DNA of 64,000 nt, from NCBI GenBank assembly GCA_022393335.1, contig JAJEKB010021165.1:522574-586573 (forward strand), written 5' to 3'. Positions 1-12,148 of the stretch are shown one piece after another; positions within the stretch are counted from its first letter, which is position 1; each line of letters begins with the position of its first letter. The notes below the pieces were generated by a model. That model saw nothing but the letters and a program-made list of their open reading frames with translations, ran no database searches and was not told where the DNA came from. Source of the DNA: Macrotrachela quadricornifera. Taxonomy: Eukaryota > Rotifera > Eurotatoria > Philodinida > Philodinidae. The translations under genes were made by a program, and so were the position numbers.

Positions 1-1
1 T

Positions 2-73
2 TCATTACCTCGGAATCATCCTAATATTAAAACTGTGCGAGAGAGTATAGAATTTGTAAGACAAAAATTGTGA
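2..73 (+). CDS. 3' end of an unidentified gene cut by the window edge (partial)
   Basis: Frame 2 is open from the first bases and reads 23 residues with good coding character (begins SLPRNHPNIK, ends FVRQKL) before TGA at 71-73. An AATAAA polyadenylation signal follows at 88-93, where a 3' UTR would carry it. The other two forward frames close sooner or read less plausibly. I do not recognise the protein; the visible tail is basic and probably helical. It could be chance, since only 24 codons are seen. Confidence 0.4.
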   Translation, partial: SLPRNHPNIKTVRESIEFVRQKL

Positions 74-93
74 AATATTTTTTGATAAATAAA

Positions 94-2365
94 GAAACCG
101 CTTTTACTTATTAATTGAATTGTCTTTTGTATTATTCTTTCTCGCGCACCCGGGCAGAGAAATTCTCTGTAATAATTGAAACACAATGGATATAGTCGAG
201 CGGTAAGGCAATAAATGTACATACGTGCACGTATAACAAACCCTCACCGATGTATTTACATTTGGCTTAGCAAGAGAATTTCTCTGTATTATTAAAGTAA
301 TAATTACCTTGGAGCGTAAACCTAACATGTATATCGTCGTTTAACACATATTTCAAAAATAAATCTAAAAAGGACAAAAATATCGGCAAAAACTGAGAAG
401 ATGAACTTTCTCTTGAATTGTGTTGATTTGACGTGATTTGATTGTTATTGATGATTGAATGTGACCTGAATGATGTACAAATGAAAGAGTTCTATTTATA
501 TAGATACTAACGGTAGCACTCGGCGTTGCTCGGAATATCGCTACACTGAAAACTTAATATGTCAGAAAACGACATAGGATGTAGAGAGAGTGTACTGCGG
601 AGCTTTATATCTATTACTACTACATGTCCCGCCGTGCAGACACTTGCATCTATGCTTAAATCTGATAATTCAGCAAATAGTGTGTGGCTGTGAGTCATTT
701 TCGGTTTACTCACATCCATTACCATATCTCACGCCAACATCCAATGCAAAAAAGTGACAGGTGGAGGAAGATATTCTAGAGATCGCAGCAAATTCTTTTA
801 AATTTTCGAAAGATTGGTGAAAATTGCAGTATATCATTAACTGTGTGGAGTTTCACCCAAATCACTTTTTCCGAATCGAGTCGCTCTCGCTGATGCTCTC
901 TCAACCTTCTTCTAAACCAACGATCATGTCATAAGAACTTTGATGACGCTAGATATTACGAAGACAAAATGTATAAAGAACAAACAAATATTCTTTTTCA
1001 TCTATATAGAAGATAGATAGATTGAAAAATTCTCTGCCCCAATTGATTATGAATCATGAGTAATGATATGTCATCTCACCTATTGCTTTCTTCATCCGAT
1101 GAATATTTACATTCATACGGTTGCACTTCATTTTATGCATTCTATTCGTCTTCTTTCGATTATCTTAAAATATCACGTGACCAATGGCAAAAAGGCTATG
1201 TTTTTATATACCTCCGCTCTTGAACTATTCAGTAAACAATCATAGACACAAATTCTCTGAAAAAGGCATTTACTGTAGTGATTCAACAAATGGGGGAGAA
1301 ATCTCCCCTTTAGATGGAAATTTTGGGTCGAAAAGTATCCTACGACTTTCTCCTGGCCGAAAGGGTATTCCCTGCAAAATTTCATTGCATTCGCTCGTAT
1401 CGTATTCAATTGCATAACGAACAAACAAACACACAAACTTTCTTCTTTATATATACATAGATTTATTCATAGGATCGTCTCATTGGTGCAATTGATAAAA
1501 CTTGTTTAGTATTCAATTTGAGGAAAAAAATTTCTAAGGTAGAGATATTCAATAGTAGATCTAATTATATAAATAAATGAAAATGATTTAATCACTATAT
1601 TGGTATCTGGAATAATAAATTCAGCTGAAAAATAAAAAACTAAATAAGATAAAAACAAGTTATGTTAAAATAGTGGATGATCAATTGAAAAATGTGCAAA
1701 ATGATATAGTCGAGAGCAAATACGAACATTTATACTCCGTTCTTGAAAAGTATCATTTATCTATAATATAATAACAACAGCTTATAGTACTAAACAATGT
1801 GTCTTTATCCTTACAAACATGATTTTAAAATCAAATTTTACTCATTATAAATAATTGATTTTATCCAGAATCATTCTGAAAAGTTTTACAAATGATAAAC
1901 TATACCAATACAATTAATTAAACCACTTTCAAATTATCTCGTACTTCATTTAATTTTTGTGACATTATTCATGAAAAATTTAATGTTTTAAATGTTTTTT
2001 AAAGAAATTCTTAATCAATCCATGAAATTTTATCTCTTATTTATTCATTAAAAATGCAAAAAATAGTTTTCAAATTTTATTCAGAATTTTGTCAAAAACA
2101 TTTATAAAAAACGATTAGAATGTAAATTTAAAATCAATAATGAAACGATATATTCCGTTGTATTGTATCTCTAATGCTCTCAAATACAATACAAAAACTT
2201 GGATAAACGAAATTTTATCTATTATTACGAATAAAACTATATTAAGAACTATCTAACTTGCCATTCTTAAACAATTTAAATCAGCGAAAAATTTTTAAAT
2301 TCTAGTGGTAGTATTTTTTTTCTTAAAAAACTATCTTTTGGAATATTTTCTTTTATTACAAGGTA

Positions 2366-2370
<5 letters not shown>
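94..2370. other. AT-rich intergenic stretch
   Basis: No convincing gene is visible. Two related segments at about 149-177 and 267-296 share a short palindrome centred on GAGAAATTCTC-like sequence. A 72-residue reverse-strand ORF at 507-725 has ordinary composition but no recognisable domain or promoter, so I left it out. The rest is A+T-rich non-coding sequence. Confidence 0.5.

Positions 2371-2404
<34 letters not shown>
2371..2404. repeat. CT dinucleotide microsatellite
   Basis: An uninterrupted run of about 17 CT units. Read on the reverse strand it yields the Arg-Glu run inside a spurious 86-residue ORF. Confidence 0.95.
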
Positions 2405-2408
<4 letters not shown>

Positions 2409-4223
2409 TTTGTCGAATATTCAATATGAAACATATGCGTTAGTTTTCGTTTGAAGATACATAATCTGATCTTTTTTGTTTGTCTTTTCACTTCATATGA
2501 TTGAATATAAACGTGTTTTATAAATATATGATACAACTATTTATGATGTTATTGATGCATTTTTCTATCATATATTGATTGATGAAAATGTTTTATTTTC
2601 ATCATGTTTTCATATTATTTTTGGATTTGTTCAGTTTTCATCAACGAATATATCATCTTTCATTTAAGATCAAATTCCAAATTAAATTTAGAATAATTAT
2701 TCAGATTTTAATTTTTTTTCTTATTATTTCAAAATGGCAAATATGATAATAGATTCTGAATTTTAGTTTAATAAATTTTTATTGACAATAGTGTTTATCT
2801 AAGGAAAGAAAAATTTCATTAGAAAAATTGATTATCGAACTTCTCAAGTGATTTGATATTTGTAGGATAAAAAACCAAGTGAAATAAATTTCTTCTCTTC
2901 TTATTACTACGGATCGAATAGTAATAATTTCAATTCCATTATCACATCTAAAAACACGATTAAATTATTTTTTTAAAACCGATTGTTAATTGAATAATAA
3001 ATTTCTCGAATCTTCGTGTAGATCATTACTAAATCGATGTATATTACTTGAAAAAGCCTTTTATTGAATATCTTGAATCTTTTGTCATTATTCAAGAGTA
3101 ATTTAATAATCTTTGTTTAATAGCATATACAAAATTCATAATAATGCAAGTCGTTATTAAATCAGCATGAGTAGATGGAAGAATCATTTTTGAAAATAGA
3201 CAAAAGCAGTTTAAGAATTTCTCGTTGATATATAGATAGAAACAGTGCTTTTTTAAAGTTATCACCAAATCAAAATGCATCAGTAGTAAATGCTTTTTTA
3301 TTAGATATCAAGTGACTATAAATAGTATAAAAGTACGATTGAATAATTGTCTATCGAATGATAAACAAAACATATATTTTTATAGATTCTGCTTGATCTA
3401 GAATAGATAGAGGGAACAGATTTGCAACAGATTTGAATTGCTACTCAGTAGTTGCATAGTTCAGTCTTATATTATCCTTTTAAATGACAAATAATATCAA
3501 GACTATTAAAAAATAAATTTACACTTGGATGATTGAGTCGAAGAACTTTTTTCTTGAATTCCAAATAATGTTTAATAATGAGAAGAAGTACTCGACAAGT
3601 CTTTTATCAGATGATAAATCACCGCAATACTCTTACGAATCATAGCTCAATTAGAGTCACTAAAACAATGCTCTTTTACTTCACGGATAGATCACAATCC
3701 ATAGAAGAAGAAAGAACATGATCGGTTTTGACTCATTTCGGATAAGTAATCAATCTACATTTAAAAGATAGCGCAGATCGAGTATGATAAAATACAAGTA
3801 TTTTTTAAATAAAATTATTTCAAAATACAATCGATTATTATGATAAACTATGTAAAAATTCGATGTTTTTATGATCAAAACCTAAGTCAAAAAACATATT
3901 TTATTGACAAAAATAATTTTCAAAAATCGACTTCTACTCTCCTTCAAAGTTTTTTCTATAGGAGACCTCGTACTGAAATGTATCTGAGGAAGAATAGGGA
4001 TCGATTTTTGAATTTTTTTTTGTCAATAGAGTATGTACTTTTTGACTCAGCTTTTGGTCCTAATGTTGAATAGGACATTGATTTTTCTTGAAAACGAACT
4101 TTTAATTGTTAAAACATCAAATTTCTACGTAGTTTATCATAATAATTGATGGTATGTTCAAAATAATTTGATTTAAAAAAAAATACAACATGTGCACAGT
4201 TCTAAGATTCGAAAATACTCGGC
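2405..4223. other. AT-rich intergenic stretch
   Basis: No gene, RNA or repeat that I can support. ORFs at 3092-3280 and 3840-4073 are short, low in complexity and look random. Confidence 0.5.
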
Positions 4224-4448
4224 TTGAACTACTCATGTTCATATCAACAACGTCATAGTCGACCACTTCTTAATCCAGAAGAATTTTACCGGGATCAAGT
4301 GATCCTCCCGTTTCTATGTGAATTAAGAGCTAATATCGAGAGTCATTTTTCCATATTGTGCAATCATGGGATTGTATCAAATTTAACTGAAAAATTCTAT
4401 AATCGTTTGCTAGTATCTCATCAACATTTTAGTGAATTAGAAAAATGA
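4224..4448 (+). pseudogene. possible hAT/MYM-type transposase fragment
   Basis: A 74-residue ORF contains a segment (about residues 17-40: PEEFYRDQVILPFLCELRAN) that resembles the conserved stretch of hAT-type and zinc-finger MYM-type transposase-derived proteins, where a [D/E]-x-Y-R-x-x-[V/I]-[F/I]-[I/L]-P-F motif precedes a helical region. Nothing upstream or downstream continues the domain and there are no terminal repeats nearby, so at best it is a scrap of a dead element. This rests on one motif remembered from the family; a chance ORF is the alternative. Confidence 0.35.
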
Positions 4449-6171
4449 ATGTATCAATCTAATGAAAAAATCAAACAACATTAACATGTAGATCAACAAA
4501 TTGTTTATTAAGCATGATTTCGTTGTCGACACGGATAAATATTTTCTACTCGTTTTTTCTCGCCTAACTGACGATTACTAACAGCTCGCCAAAGTACGCA
4601 TTCAGCTCACTTAAGCGTATAAAAACTTAATATAAACCTGACAGTGACGAATTTTCCTAGAAAAAACATTGGCTTTGTGAGAGTAATTGATTTTGAATTG
4701 TTCAATATCGCTTATGTCACAAAATAATTTAGCGGAAAACACAACCCATTATTCAAAAATCCCTGCCTACATCACTGCTATTTTCTATTAAGCTTCATGT
4801 TAAGGTATAGGGAAACCCACCAGCAAGTCTCATCATGTCAAATGTGTTAGTTGTTATATGAAAAGAAAAAAGAAAAATTTATAGATAATACCTATATTAT
4901 TTAATTCGTTTAATTATTTATTATTTATAAATTGTTCAAGACTATAAGCTTGTTTTGATGCAACATAAAAAAAGCATTGAATATAAGGCAAATACTCCTT
5001 AAAAGTCGAAGGCGGGGTTCTTGAGTAGTTGGGGAAGAGCTAATCACAGAAATAGGGCTTCTGGACTTAACATATGTACATACACTAGCTAAAAATGTGA
5101 AGTGTTACAAAAAAATTTTTCCACCCAGACTACTTGGGTGAAATATGAGCTTCTCAATTTTTCAGCCACAATTATTTCTCATATGGTTCAGAATAATTAA
5201 TAACCTTGTCTACTATGGCCCAAAACATCTGTACAGCAACATTTTTTTCAGAACTTCAGAATGTATTAATAGAACAGTTAAAAATGTGCAAAATTGTTTT
5301 ATATTATAGCTTAAAACAATTTCTAAAGAGACTGCTCAAAATTCATATTGTATATATCGTGAGATAGAAATATTCGAATAGCTTATAGTACTAAAAACTA
5401 TATTTGCTGTTTTAGCATAATTTTTACCCACATTACTTTCAAAGTGACTATTTTCATCCCGAAAAACAGTAGATATCTTCCGGAAGATTTGAATACATTG
5501 TTCTATACCGGTGTCTACTGGAATGGGCATTCGATTTTTAAGGTATACTGATTTGTTTTCTTCGTTATTTTTACATACAATGAAGACCTGTTGTAAATTA
5601 AGAAGAGAACCGACTCAAATCTTTATTATTAAAGAGAGGTAAATATATTACTTTTATGTCTGAATAAAAAAATACGGTTCTTATTATATAAAAGGTTCGA
5701 GAGTGAAGATAAATAGTTAATATTTGAAAGCAAATATTTACACATATCGATATGGGCTCTGCTAATCTTTACTCTCATACCGTGTGCTTTTCTTCGAGAA
5801 AAAAAATTGTCTGACAGTCTATGACAAAAAAAATATAAAGTCCGTTTTTGTGGAGTCACGTACAAAATAATGACTTATTTCGACGAAGAAAAGAAAATCG
5901 AATTTATACTTTTATAATAACAAAAAAATATATTCAGATGATAATAATCTCTTTTATTGACAAGTTGATTCTTATACCTGTTCTTAATCTTTACAAATTT
6001 CCTTCGGATTTATCTAATATCACAAAATATAAAAATGAAAAATAATCTTTCCATATATTAGTCAGATTAAAATTAAAACTTAATAAAATGAATTCATTAT
6101 AAAAGTAACGATAACAATAAGTTGTATATTTTTTTAGTTTATCCACCATTGGTTTTCTTTTCTTATATAAT
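4449..6171. other. intergenic stretch upstream of the TIR-ART gene
   Basis: AT-rich with no supported gene. Small ORFs at 5336-5530, 5629-5865, 5848-6045 and 5991-6206 lack domain signals. The last 150 bp hold the presumed promoter of the gene at 6172; I see no single convincing TATA box at the usual distance. Confidence 0.45.
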
Positions 6172-7615
6172 ATGGCTACGACTTCCTCCGATTCTCTAAA
6201 ATCCAAACATATAATGATATCTTATGCTTGGACAGGAACACAAGATCTTGCTTATGAAGTAGCTGAACAATTAAAGAATGAAAACATTCCAATATGGATG
6301 GATATTCGAAATGGACTTGGTGGAAATATAAATGATGGGTAAGTTAATCAAAAATAAATAAATTCAATAGAAAGATATTTTATTAAGAATGGCTATAGCT
6401 GTAGAAAATAGTGCTGCTATTTGTTTCTTCATGACACCAGAATATCAAAAATCTAAAAGTTGTAGAAAAGAACTTGAATATGCTGATAAATTAGAAATTC
6501 CATTAATTCCTTGTCGATGTCGTGCAGATTTCACTCCATCTGGATGGCTTGGTCTTATATCTGCTGGTTTAATGTGGTATGATTTTCGAGATTTATCAGA
6601 TAAACCAGTAAATAATACAATGAATAAATTAATTAATTTTATACAAATGAATATTATTAAAACAATACCAACTGTATTTCCTGGTTAGATTTTTGTAAAA
6701 AAGAGAAAACTTAAATAAAATTCTTTATTTTTAGATGTTGAAGGTCGAACATTACCAATTATATTTCGTAATCGTCATCAATATCGAACTAATAAAGATG
6801 AAATAATATTATCAAATATTGATAATGAACAAAATGGTCATCGTTTTACTTCATCATATGATCTTATTAGTACAAAACAAATTCTTATGCCACTTGAAGG
6901 TTATGAAACTCAACCAATTGTATCACTTGAAAAATCAATTGAATCTTTAATAAATTTATTTAATGATGACATTCATCGATATGTTTATATAGCTAAACAA
7001 AATACCCGTCAACCAAAAGATGGTTTATCATCTGATGAATCAGCTGCAATACATCTTTATACAATGCAATGGTCAAATATTGATCAGAGTTTATATATTA
7101 ATCTTAATCGAGCATTACGTGCAGCTAATCGACAAGTTATTATACCATGGTTTTCTTATTTAAAATTATTTTTAACTGCTTTATTTAAATTACCATCTTC
7201 ACATAAAACAATATGGCGTGGTGTTAAAGAAAATTTAAGTGATCAATATAATAAAGATCAAGATATAATATGGTGGGGTGTTAGTTCTTGTGCTATATCT
7301 GTTAGTGTACTTGAACAATTTATTGGCAAAAATGGTACAAGAACAATATTTTCAATTGAAGCTATTAATGCGAAATTTATACGTGAACATGCGTTTTTTA
7401 AAGAAGAAGATGAAATTATTTTACCTCCAGGAACTTATCTTAAAGTTATTGATAAAATTCAACCAGCTAAAGATCTTACAATTATTCATTTAAAAGAAAT
7501 TATATCTCCTTTTCCTTTAGTTGTACATCCATTTAATGATAAGAATCAACAAAAACAAATTCAAATTAATTCATCAGATTCAGATCAACAAAATGAAATT
7601 AAATCAGAATCTTAG
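6172..7615 (+). CDS. TIR domain - arginine-type ADP-ribosyltransferase fusion protein
   Basis: Three exons: 6172-6338, 6388-6683 and 6735-7615, with introns of 49 and 51 bp (GT-AG, phases 2 and 1). They give 447 residues. Residues about 13-150 form a TIR domain: it starts with the HIMISYAW strand and continues through IWMDI and ICFFMTP to SCRKELEYA, whose Glu sits where NAD+-cleaving TIR domains keep the catalytic Glu. Residues about 205-415 form an arginine-type ADP-ribosyltransferase domain with the R-S-E layout: Arg316 in IWRGV, Ser338-Ser339 in WWGVSSC, and an ExE pair at 379/381 before ILPPGTYL. That pair is the signature for arginine modification in this family. No signal peptide or membrane helix is seen, so it is probably cytosolic. 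Both domain families use NAD+. Whether this TIR is an enzyme or an adaptor cannot be told from sequence. Length, splice sites and motifs look intact. Confidence 0.88.
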
Positions 7616-9067
7616 TTAAGAAAATTATCAATCAATTGTATCAAAATTAAAGACCATCTCATAAAGTCTTGTGTTTTAGATTTTTCTCGTTAGAATAAAA
7701 ATTTGCATCAAACAGATTTAACTTATCGGATATAATAAGATAAAATGTCATTTTAATGCTTCTATCAAATAAATTTCGAACTCTGGTTTACGTGCACTCT
7801 AACAAAGTATAACTAAAGTCTATTATAGAAGGATAAGACATAATCTGATTCGAAAATTCTTCGAACAGTCGAAATAAGCTCATCTACTCATTGTACAACG
7901 GTTTAAAAGCTCTTTGACTCCATCTCTTGACTATAAGTAGGTTTTATTGAGACTAAGTTTTTTATCAATTTTTTCAGAAAAAACTACGACGAATTGAACA
8001 CGTAACAGCAAAGCAATAAAAGACCCTGTTGGATAAGTGCATAAATCTGTCTCCCTATAGATCCAACTCTGATATATATCAAATGAAAGAGCACAAGTTG
8101 CTACATATATCTGCATATTAGTTTTCGAGTTTGATCTTAGAAATGGATAAGTTATATTCTCCACATATGACATACTTTTAAGGTTATTGACTAAATATAT
8201 TCGAATTGTTTCTGCATCAAGTTTAATTTCAACTTAATTAAGTCATATTTAGTATACAAGCTTTATCTAGCGCACTCTGACATCATTTCATCAATTTTCC
8301 AAATCCGAAAGATGCGTTTCAACTGGTACCAAAATATTTTCAAGCTACGAAATTTTCCAATAGTTGCTGAAGTATTTCACGAAAGTTTCAGACAAACGAT
8401 AGATGCAAATACTGATTTCTACTTTGGCTATCGTTTGTGCAATTCTTTGACGACCAGATGATGGAATAGGGTTGATGTGCCGGGCATAACAGAGATACCA
8501 GATTATACTCATAATGTGGACACATCACTCAATTGTTCATCTACTCATTTTGCATTGACAGAACCATGCTCGAATGGGAACATCAGTTAACGAGTACCGA
8601 ATTCGCGCTTTCAACATATTCGCGTTTGAGTGCCAACTCTGTATGCTACAAGCGATAATATTGCTAATGGAGTTATCGATCTTCACAATAAAATCACCAT
8701 CATCATTAAGATGTTCTTCTACGTATGTACGCGCTTGTTTAATTTGGTAGGTTCAAAAGAATAGTAAATGAAAGCCCTCTAGAGACATTTTTTCTCTGGA
8801 AAATAATTCTTGAAAAATCTTATTACTATTGATTTGAGTGATCCAACATGCACTATACTACTGTGCGTTAATAAGGAATGATTTGTTCCATTGATGATTC
8901 GAATATGCAATATGAAGGAAACGGGTGAGTTTTTGTCTCATTTTTTTTCTCTATTTTTATTACTCACTATTTAACATATGTAATTCATTATTCTATTCAA
9001 TAAACAAGTAGCGTGGATCAAAGTGATCCACTATATCCCTTGACTGTATCAAGTCTTGTGCCATTTA
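7616..9067. other. intergenic stretch downstream of the TIR-ART gene
   Basis: An AATAAA lies at about 7768, roughly 150 bp past the TIR-ART stop codon. Beyond it I see no supported gene. Around 8280-8700 the base composition rises and short coding-like pieces appear in several frames, which may be a worn-down mobile element, but no domain can be named. Confidence 0.4.
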
Positions 9068-10448
9068 CAGGGACGGCGCGAGCGGGGGGGGGGGGGGGGG
9101 GGGGGGGGGACCCCCCCCCCCTCTGGAAAATTTTGAGTAAAGCTTTCTCCGAAATTGAAAATTTTGATAGTGTCAATTTTCTCCAAATTTGCAGGATCAT
9201 TAAGTGATTTTCTCCGATGTTGGAGACTACACTAGGCAATATTCTCCGACTTCGGAGAATCACAGTGGGCAAGTTTCTCCATTTTTGGAGAACTGTATTA
9301 AATAATTTTCTCCGATTTCGCAGCATTACAGTAGACAATCTTCTCAAAATTTGCATGATAACTATGTGATTTTCTCCGATGTTGGAGACTACACTAGGCA
9401 GTATTCTCCGATTTCGAAGAATCACAGTGGACAATTTTCTCCATTTTTGGAGAACCATAATAGATACTTCTCTCCAATTTTGGAGAACCACAATAGATAC
9501 TTCTCTCCAATTTTGGAGAACTTTATTAAATAATTTTCTCCGATTTCGCAGCATTACAGTAGACAATCTTCTCAAAATTTGCATGATAACTATGTGGTTT
9601 TCTCCGATGTTGGAGGACCACACTAAACAAAATTCTCCGATTTTGGAGAATCACAGTAGACAATTTCATCTATTTTTGGAGAACTTTACTAAATAATTTT
9701 CTTCGATTTCCAAGCATTACAGTAGACAATCTTCTCGAAATTTGCATAATAATTATGTGATTTTCTTCGGTGTCGGAGAACCACACTAAGCAAATTTCCC
9801 CGATTTCGGAGAAGTGCAGCAGACAATTTTCTCCGATTTCGGAGAACTACAGTAGATAAATTGCCCTAAATTTTGCAAAAATCTAAACCTAACGAAATCT
9901 ATTCTACTTATTTTTTCGATCCTTGAGATTTCAGCGAGAAATTAGTGTTATAACTAAATGCGCCTATCATCAAAAGTTATATAATACGTGAATATTGATT
10001 ATAAGTGTATAAATGTTTCTTTCTCGTATCTACAACAATGCGAAACTATATGATTGGCAGATAACTAATGCAAAAAGGATATTCCTCAAGAATATTCAAT
10101 ATTCTAAAGGGGCTAAATGATGTTTTACTGTTGCCGTGATTACCGAATAGGAGTGCTGCAACTGGATAAATTTGTGCTTAGCAAAAACTGAACGAAGAAT
10201 AAAAATTTTAATACGATCAGATTTTTTTGGAAATCTTAGTGTAGTATTGCATGAAGTGGGCTCGTAGTACTCCAAAGGATGTCGTAAAGTCGGCTTCGAA
10301 AAGAATGCGATGACATAAAATAAAACCTTATAGTCTTCCTCCAAATTTAAGCAGTGAGAGCTTTTTTCTCCGGTTTTGGCCTTTTTTATTGGTGGCTCCG
10401 ATTTTTGGGGTATCCCCCCCCTGCTCTGACCTCTTCGCGCCGTCCCTG
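9068..10448. mobile_element. non-autonomous hAT-like DNA transposon with internal minisatellite
   Basis: The ends are inverted: CAGGGACGGCGCGAG at 9068 against CTTCGCGCCGTCCCTG ending at 10448. The CAGGG start and GC-rich terminus resemble hAT-type elements, but I could not find a matching 8-bp target duplication, so the superfamily is only suggested. Just inside the left end are about 26 G, one A, then about 11 C (9084-9121); a C8 run lies near the right end (about 10409). The interior is a minisatellite (separate entry) and encodes no transposase, so it would need one in trans. A C-containing ORF starts right at its right border. Confidence 0.7.
9190..9855. repeat. 33-bp minisatellite of palindromic units
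   Basis: About 20 degenerate units of roughly 31-33 bp. Each has an imperfect palindrome of the type TTCTCCGATTTCGGAGAA followed by a spacer such as ACTACAGTAGACAA. Several units also form a higher-order repeat of about 240 bp (9211-9357 resembles 9370-9590 and 9597-9760). Because the period is a multiple of three, repetitive 11-residue peptides appear on both strands; these are by-products, not proteins. Confidence 0.85.
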
Positions 10449-11041
10449 ATCCAAGTGTTATTTATTGTTCGGCATCACTTTGTCGTTTATGTATGCAAAA
10501 GACAATTCAAATTGATAATTTTTGGATAATAGAAGATTCACCACATGAATTTCAAAATACATGTCTTAACTGTTCATGTTCATCTGATCATCATATTCGA
10601 ATTGATTATATACTTGGTTATAAATCTATCAAAAATTCTATGAAATATCCTCAGGATAAAATAGATAATATGTTAGAACAATTATGTCATGCCAGTGCTA
10701 TGTTTGCTTATTTTCTCATTTATATTGCTTATTGTATGAAAGAAGATCCATTTGAAAGTGGTCTAGATCGAATGATTTTTCAAGAGAATGATATTTGTAC
10801 ACATCAAAATCCACATGATATCAATTTACAGTTAGTTAATGACTTGATGAAACTTCGAAGAGAACATGAACAAAAAATAAATAATATAAAATTAAATGAA
10901 AAACATATTTCATTATCAGTTCTCTATAATTTGATGCATACTATTTGCAAATATCCTATGGTACAAGAACAAATGGCTGCTATCAAACAAAGACGAGAAA
11001 TAATAATGAAACAACATGAAAATGAATATCAAGAGATTTAA
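10449..11041 (+). CDS. hypothetical Cys-containing protein, possibly a truncated C-terminal part
   Basis: The ORF from ATG 10493 encodes 182 residues and the same frame stays open upstream to the transposon border at 10449 (reads ...YCSASLCRLCM). Near the start is a Cys/His cluster (NTCLNCSCSSDHH, about residues 22-34). The rest is helical: a hydrophobic segment at about 68-80 (SAMFAYFLIYIAYC) and a charged, coiled-coil-prone tail from about 115 on. The Cys/His cluster followed by an IDYxLxYK-like stretch loosely recalls the C-terminal region of AIG1-type GTPases in rotifers, but no G-domain is present here. Since the frame runs unbroken into the mobile element, the gene may have lost its 5' part to that insertion. 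Function unknown. Confidence 0.5.
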
Positions 11042-11123
11042 TGAATAGTGTAGTTTATTAATTAACAGTTTATCAATACTCATGACATATAGTAAAATTT
11101 CTTGTTATACACAAAAGACATTC

Positions 11124-11460
11124 ATTTTTGTGTACTCAAAAAGTGAGTACACTCTAGAATCGGTCAGCGTGTCCGTCCGTCCGCTTACACGATAACTCTT
11201 CACAATTACATTCGATTGAGCTGAAATTTTGTGCACAGAATCATCTCATCAATATCTCGGTCGAGAGAAGAAGATGAGAAAGATCCGACAAGAAATGGCT
11301 GAGTTATTGAAAAAATTGTCATTATTCACCAGATCATTCCTGGGGGGGGGAGGGGGGGGGGTACAGGGATTTTTCAAAAAAAAAATTTTTTTCTCAGAAA
11401 TATTTTTAATATATATGAATCGACTCCGTTTTTAACGCTGATTCCGAATATGATATTAGT
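11124..11460. mobile_element. short interspersed DNA repeat with GTCCGTCC motif
   Basis: Begins with a perfect small palindrome (GTGTACTCAAAAAGTGAGTACAC-like, about 11131-11153) and continues with TCAGCGTGTCCGTCCGTCCG, a run that recurs in many invertebrate non-autonomous DNA repeats, then ATAACTC and GAGCTGAAATTTTG motifs. A G-rich block (G10-A-G10, about 11342-11361) and A/T homopolymers follow. No coding capacity. The class is inferred from style; the 3' boundary is uncertain. Confidence 0.45.
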
Positions 11461-12140
11461 TTTGAATGAAATTGTAGTTTTTTAAGTGAAATTTGCCTAA
11501 ACAAGGTCCCAAAATGCACAAAAACTCTATCCACAAACGAAATTGTCTAGATATGTCTCAGATGAGCAATTATTTTGAGATTTCCCAAATGCCTGGTTTT
11601 GTAGCTAATCGAAAGGTAAAAACCCGAATCGATAGCTCTTAATATTAGTGATTTATTATGAAAATACTGATGCTTGTATCTATCATATATCTCTTATAAA
11701 TTCATGGGTTGCTCTAGATCGTAATCCTGTTAGACACAAACACAAATTCATTCGAAAATAACTCTTCTTACCAAGTTTTGCAAGCTGGACACGAATCTAA
11801 ATTCACATGCACAACTCATATAGCGCCAGGTCTTTTCATCGCATGTGTAAAATGTCCCACTACAAATAATTGTGGATTACCAACTAATTTCGTTGAAAAT
11901 GGTATTGAAAAGTGAAGAAAAGTAACAAGGAAATATTATAGTTTCGCGAAAAAAACTGAAACCTAAATTGAGAAAAAGATTCACATTTACAAAATATACG
12001 CAATATACTGAACATGTTAAACTTCATCAAAAAAGTTTAAGATGATATTTCTCATATCTTGTTGATAAATGGAGGTGAAAGGATGGAGTCCCATAAGATG
12101 CCGAATCTGTCTATTTATGTTTGTCTTCATTAAACTCACT
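11461..12140. other. intergenic stretch
   Basis: AT-rich with no ORF above noise and no structure that I can name. Confidence 0.45.
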
Positions 12141-12148
12141 GAATCATA

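Noticed and set aside
2276..2536. 86-residue ORF with an Arg-Glu run
   Set aside because: The run is the CT microsatellite read on the reverse strand; the flanks have no coding character.
9018..9623. 201-residue reverse-strand ORF with repeated 11-residue blocks (and forward ORFs at 9351-9696)
   Set aside because: A by-product of the 33-bp minisatellite: both strands stay open because the unit length is a multiple of three. It runs through the transposon end and homopolymers.
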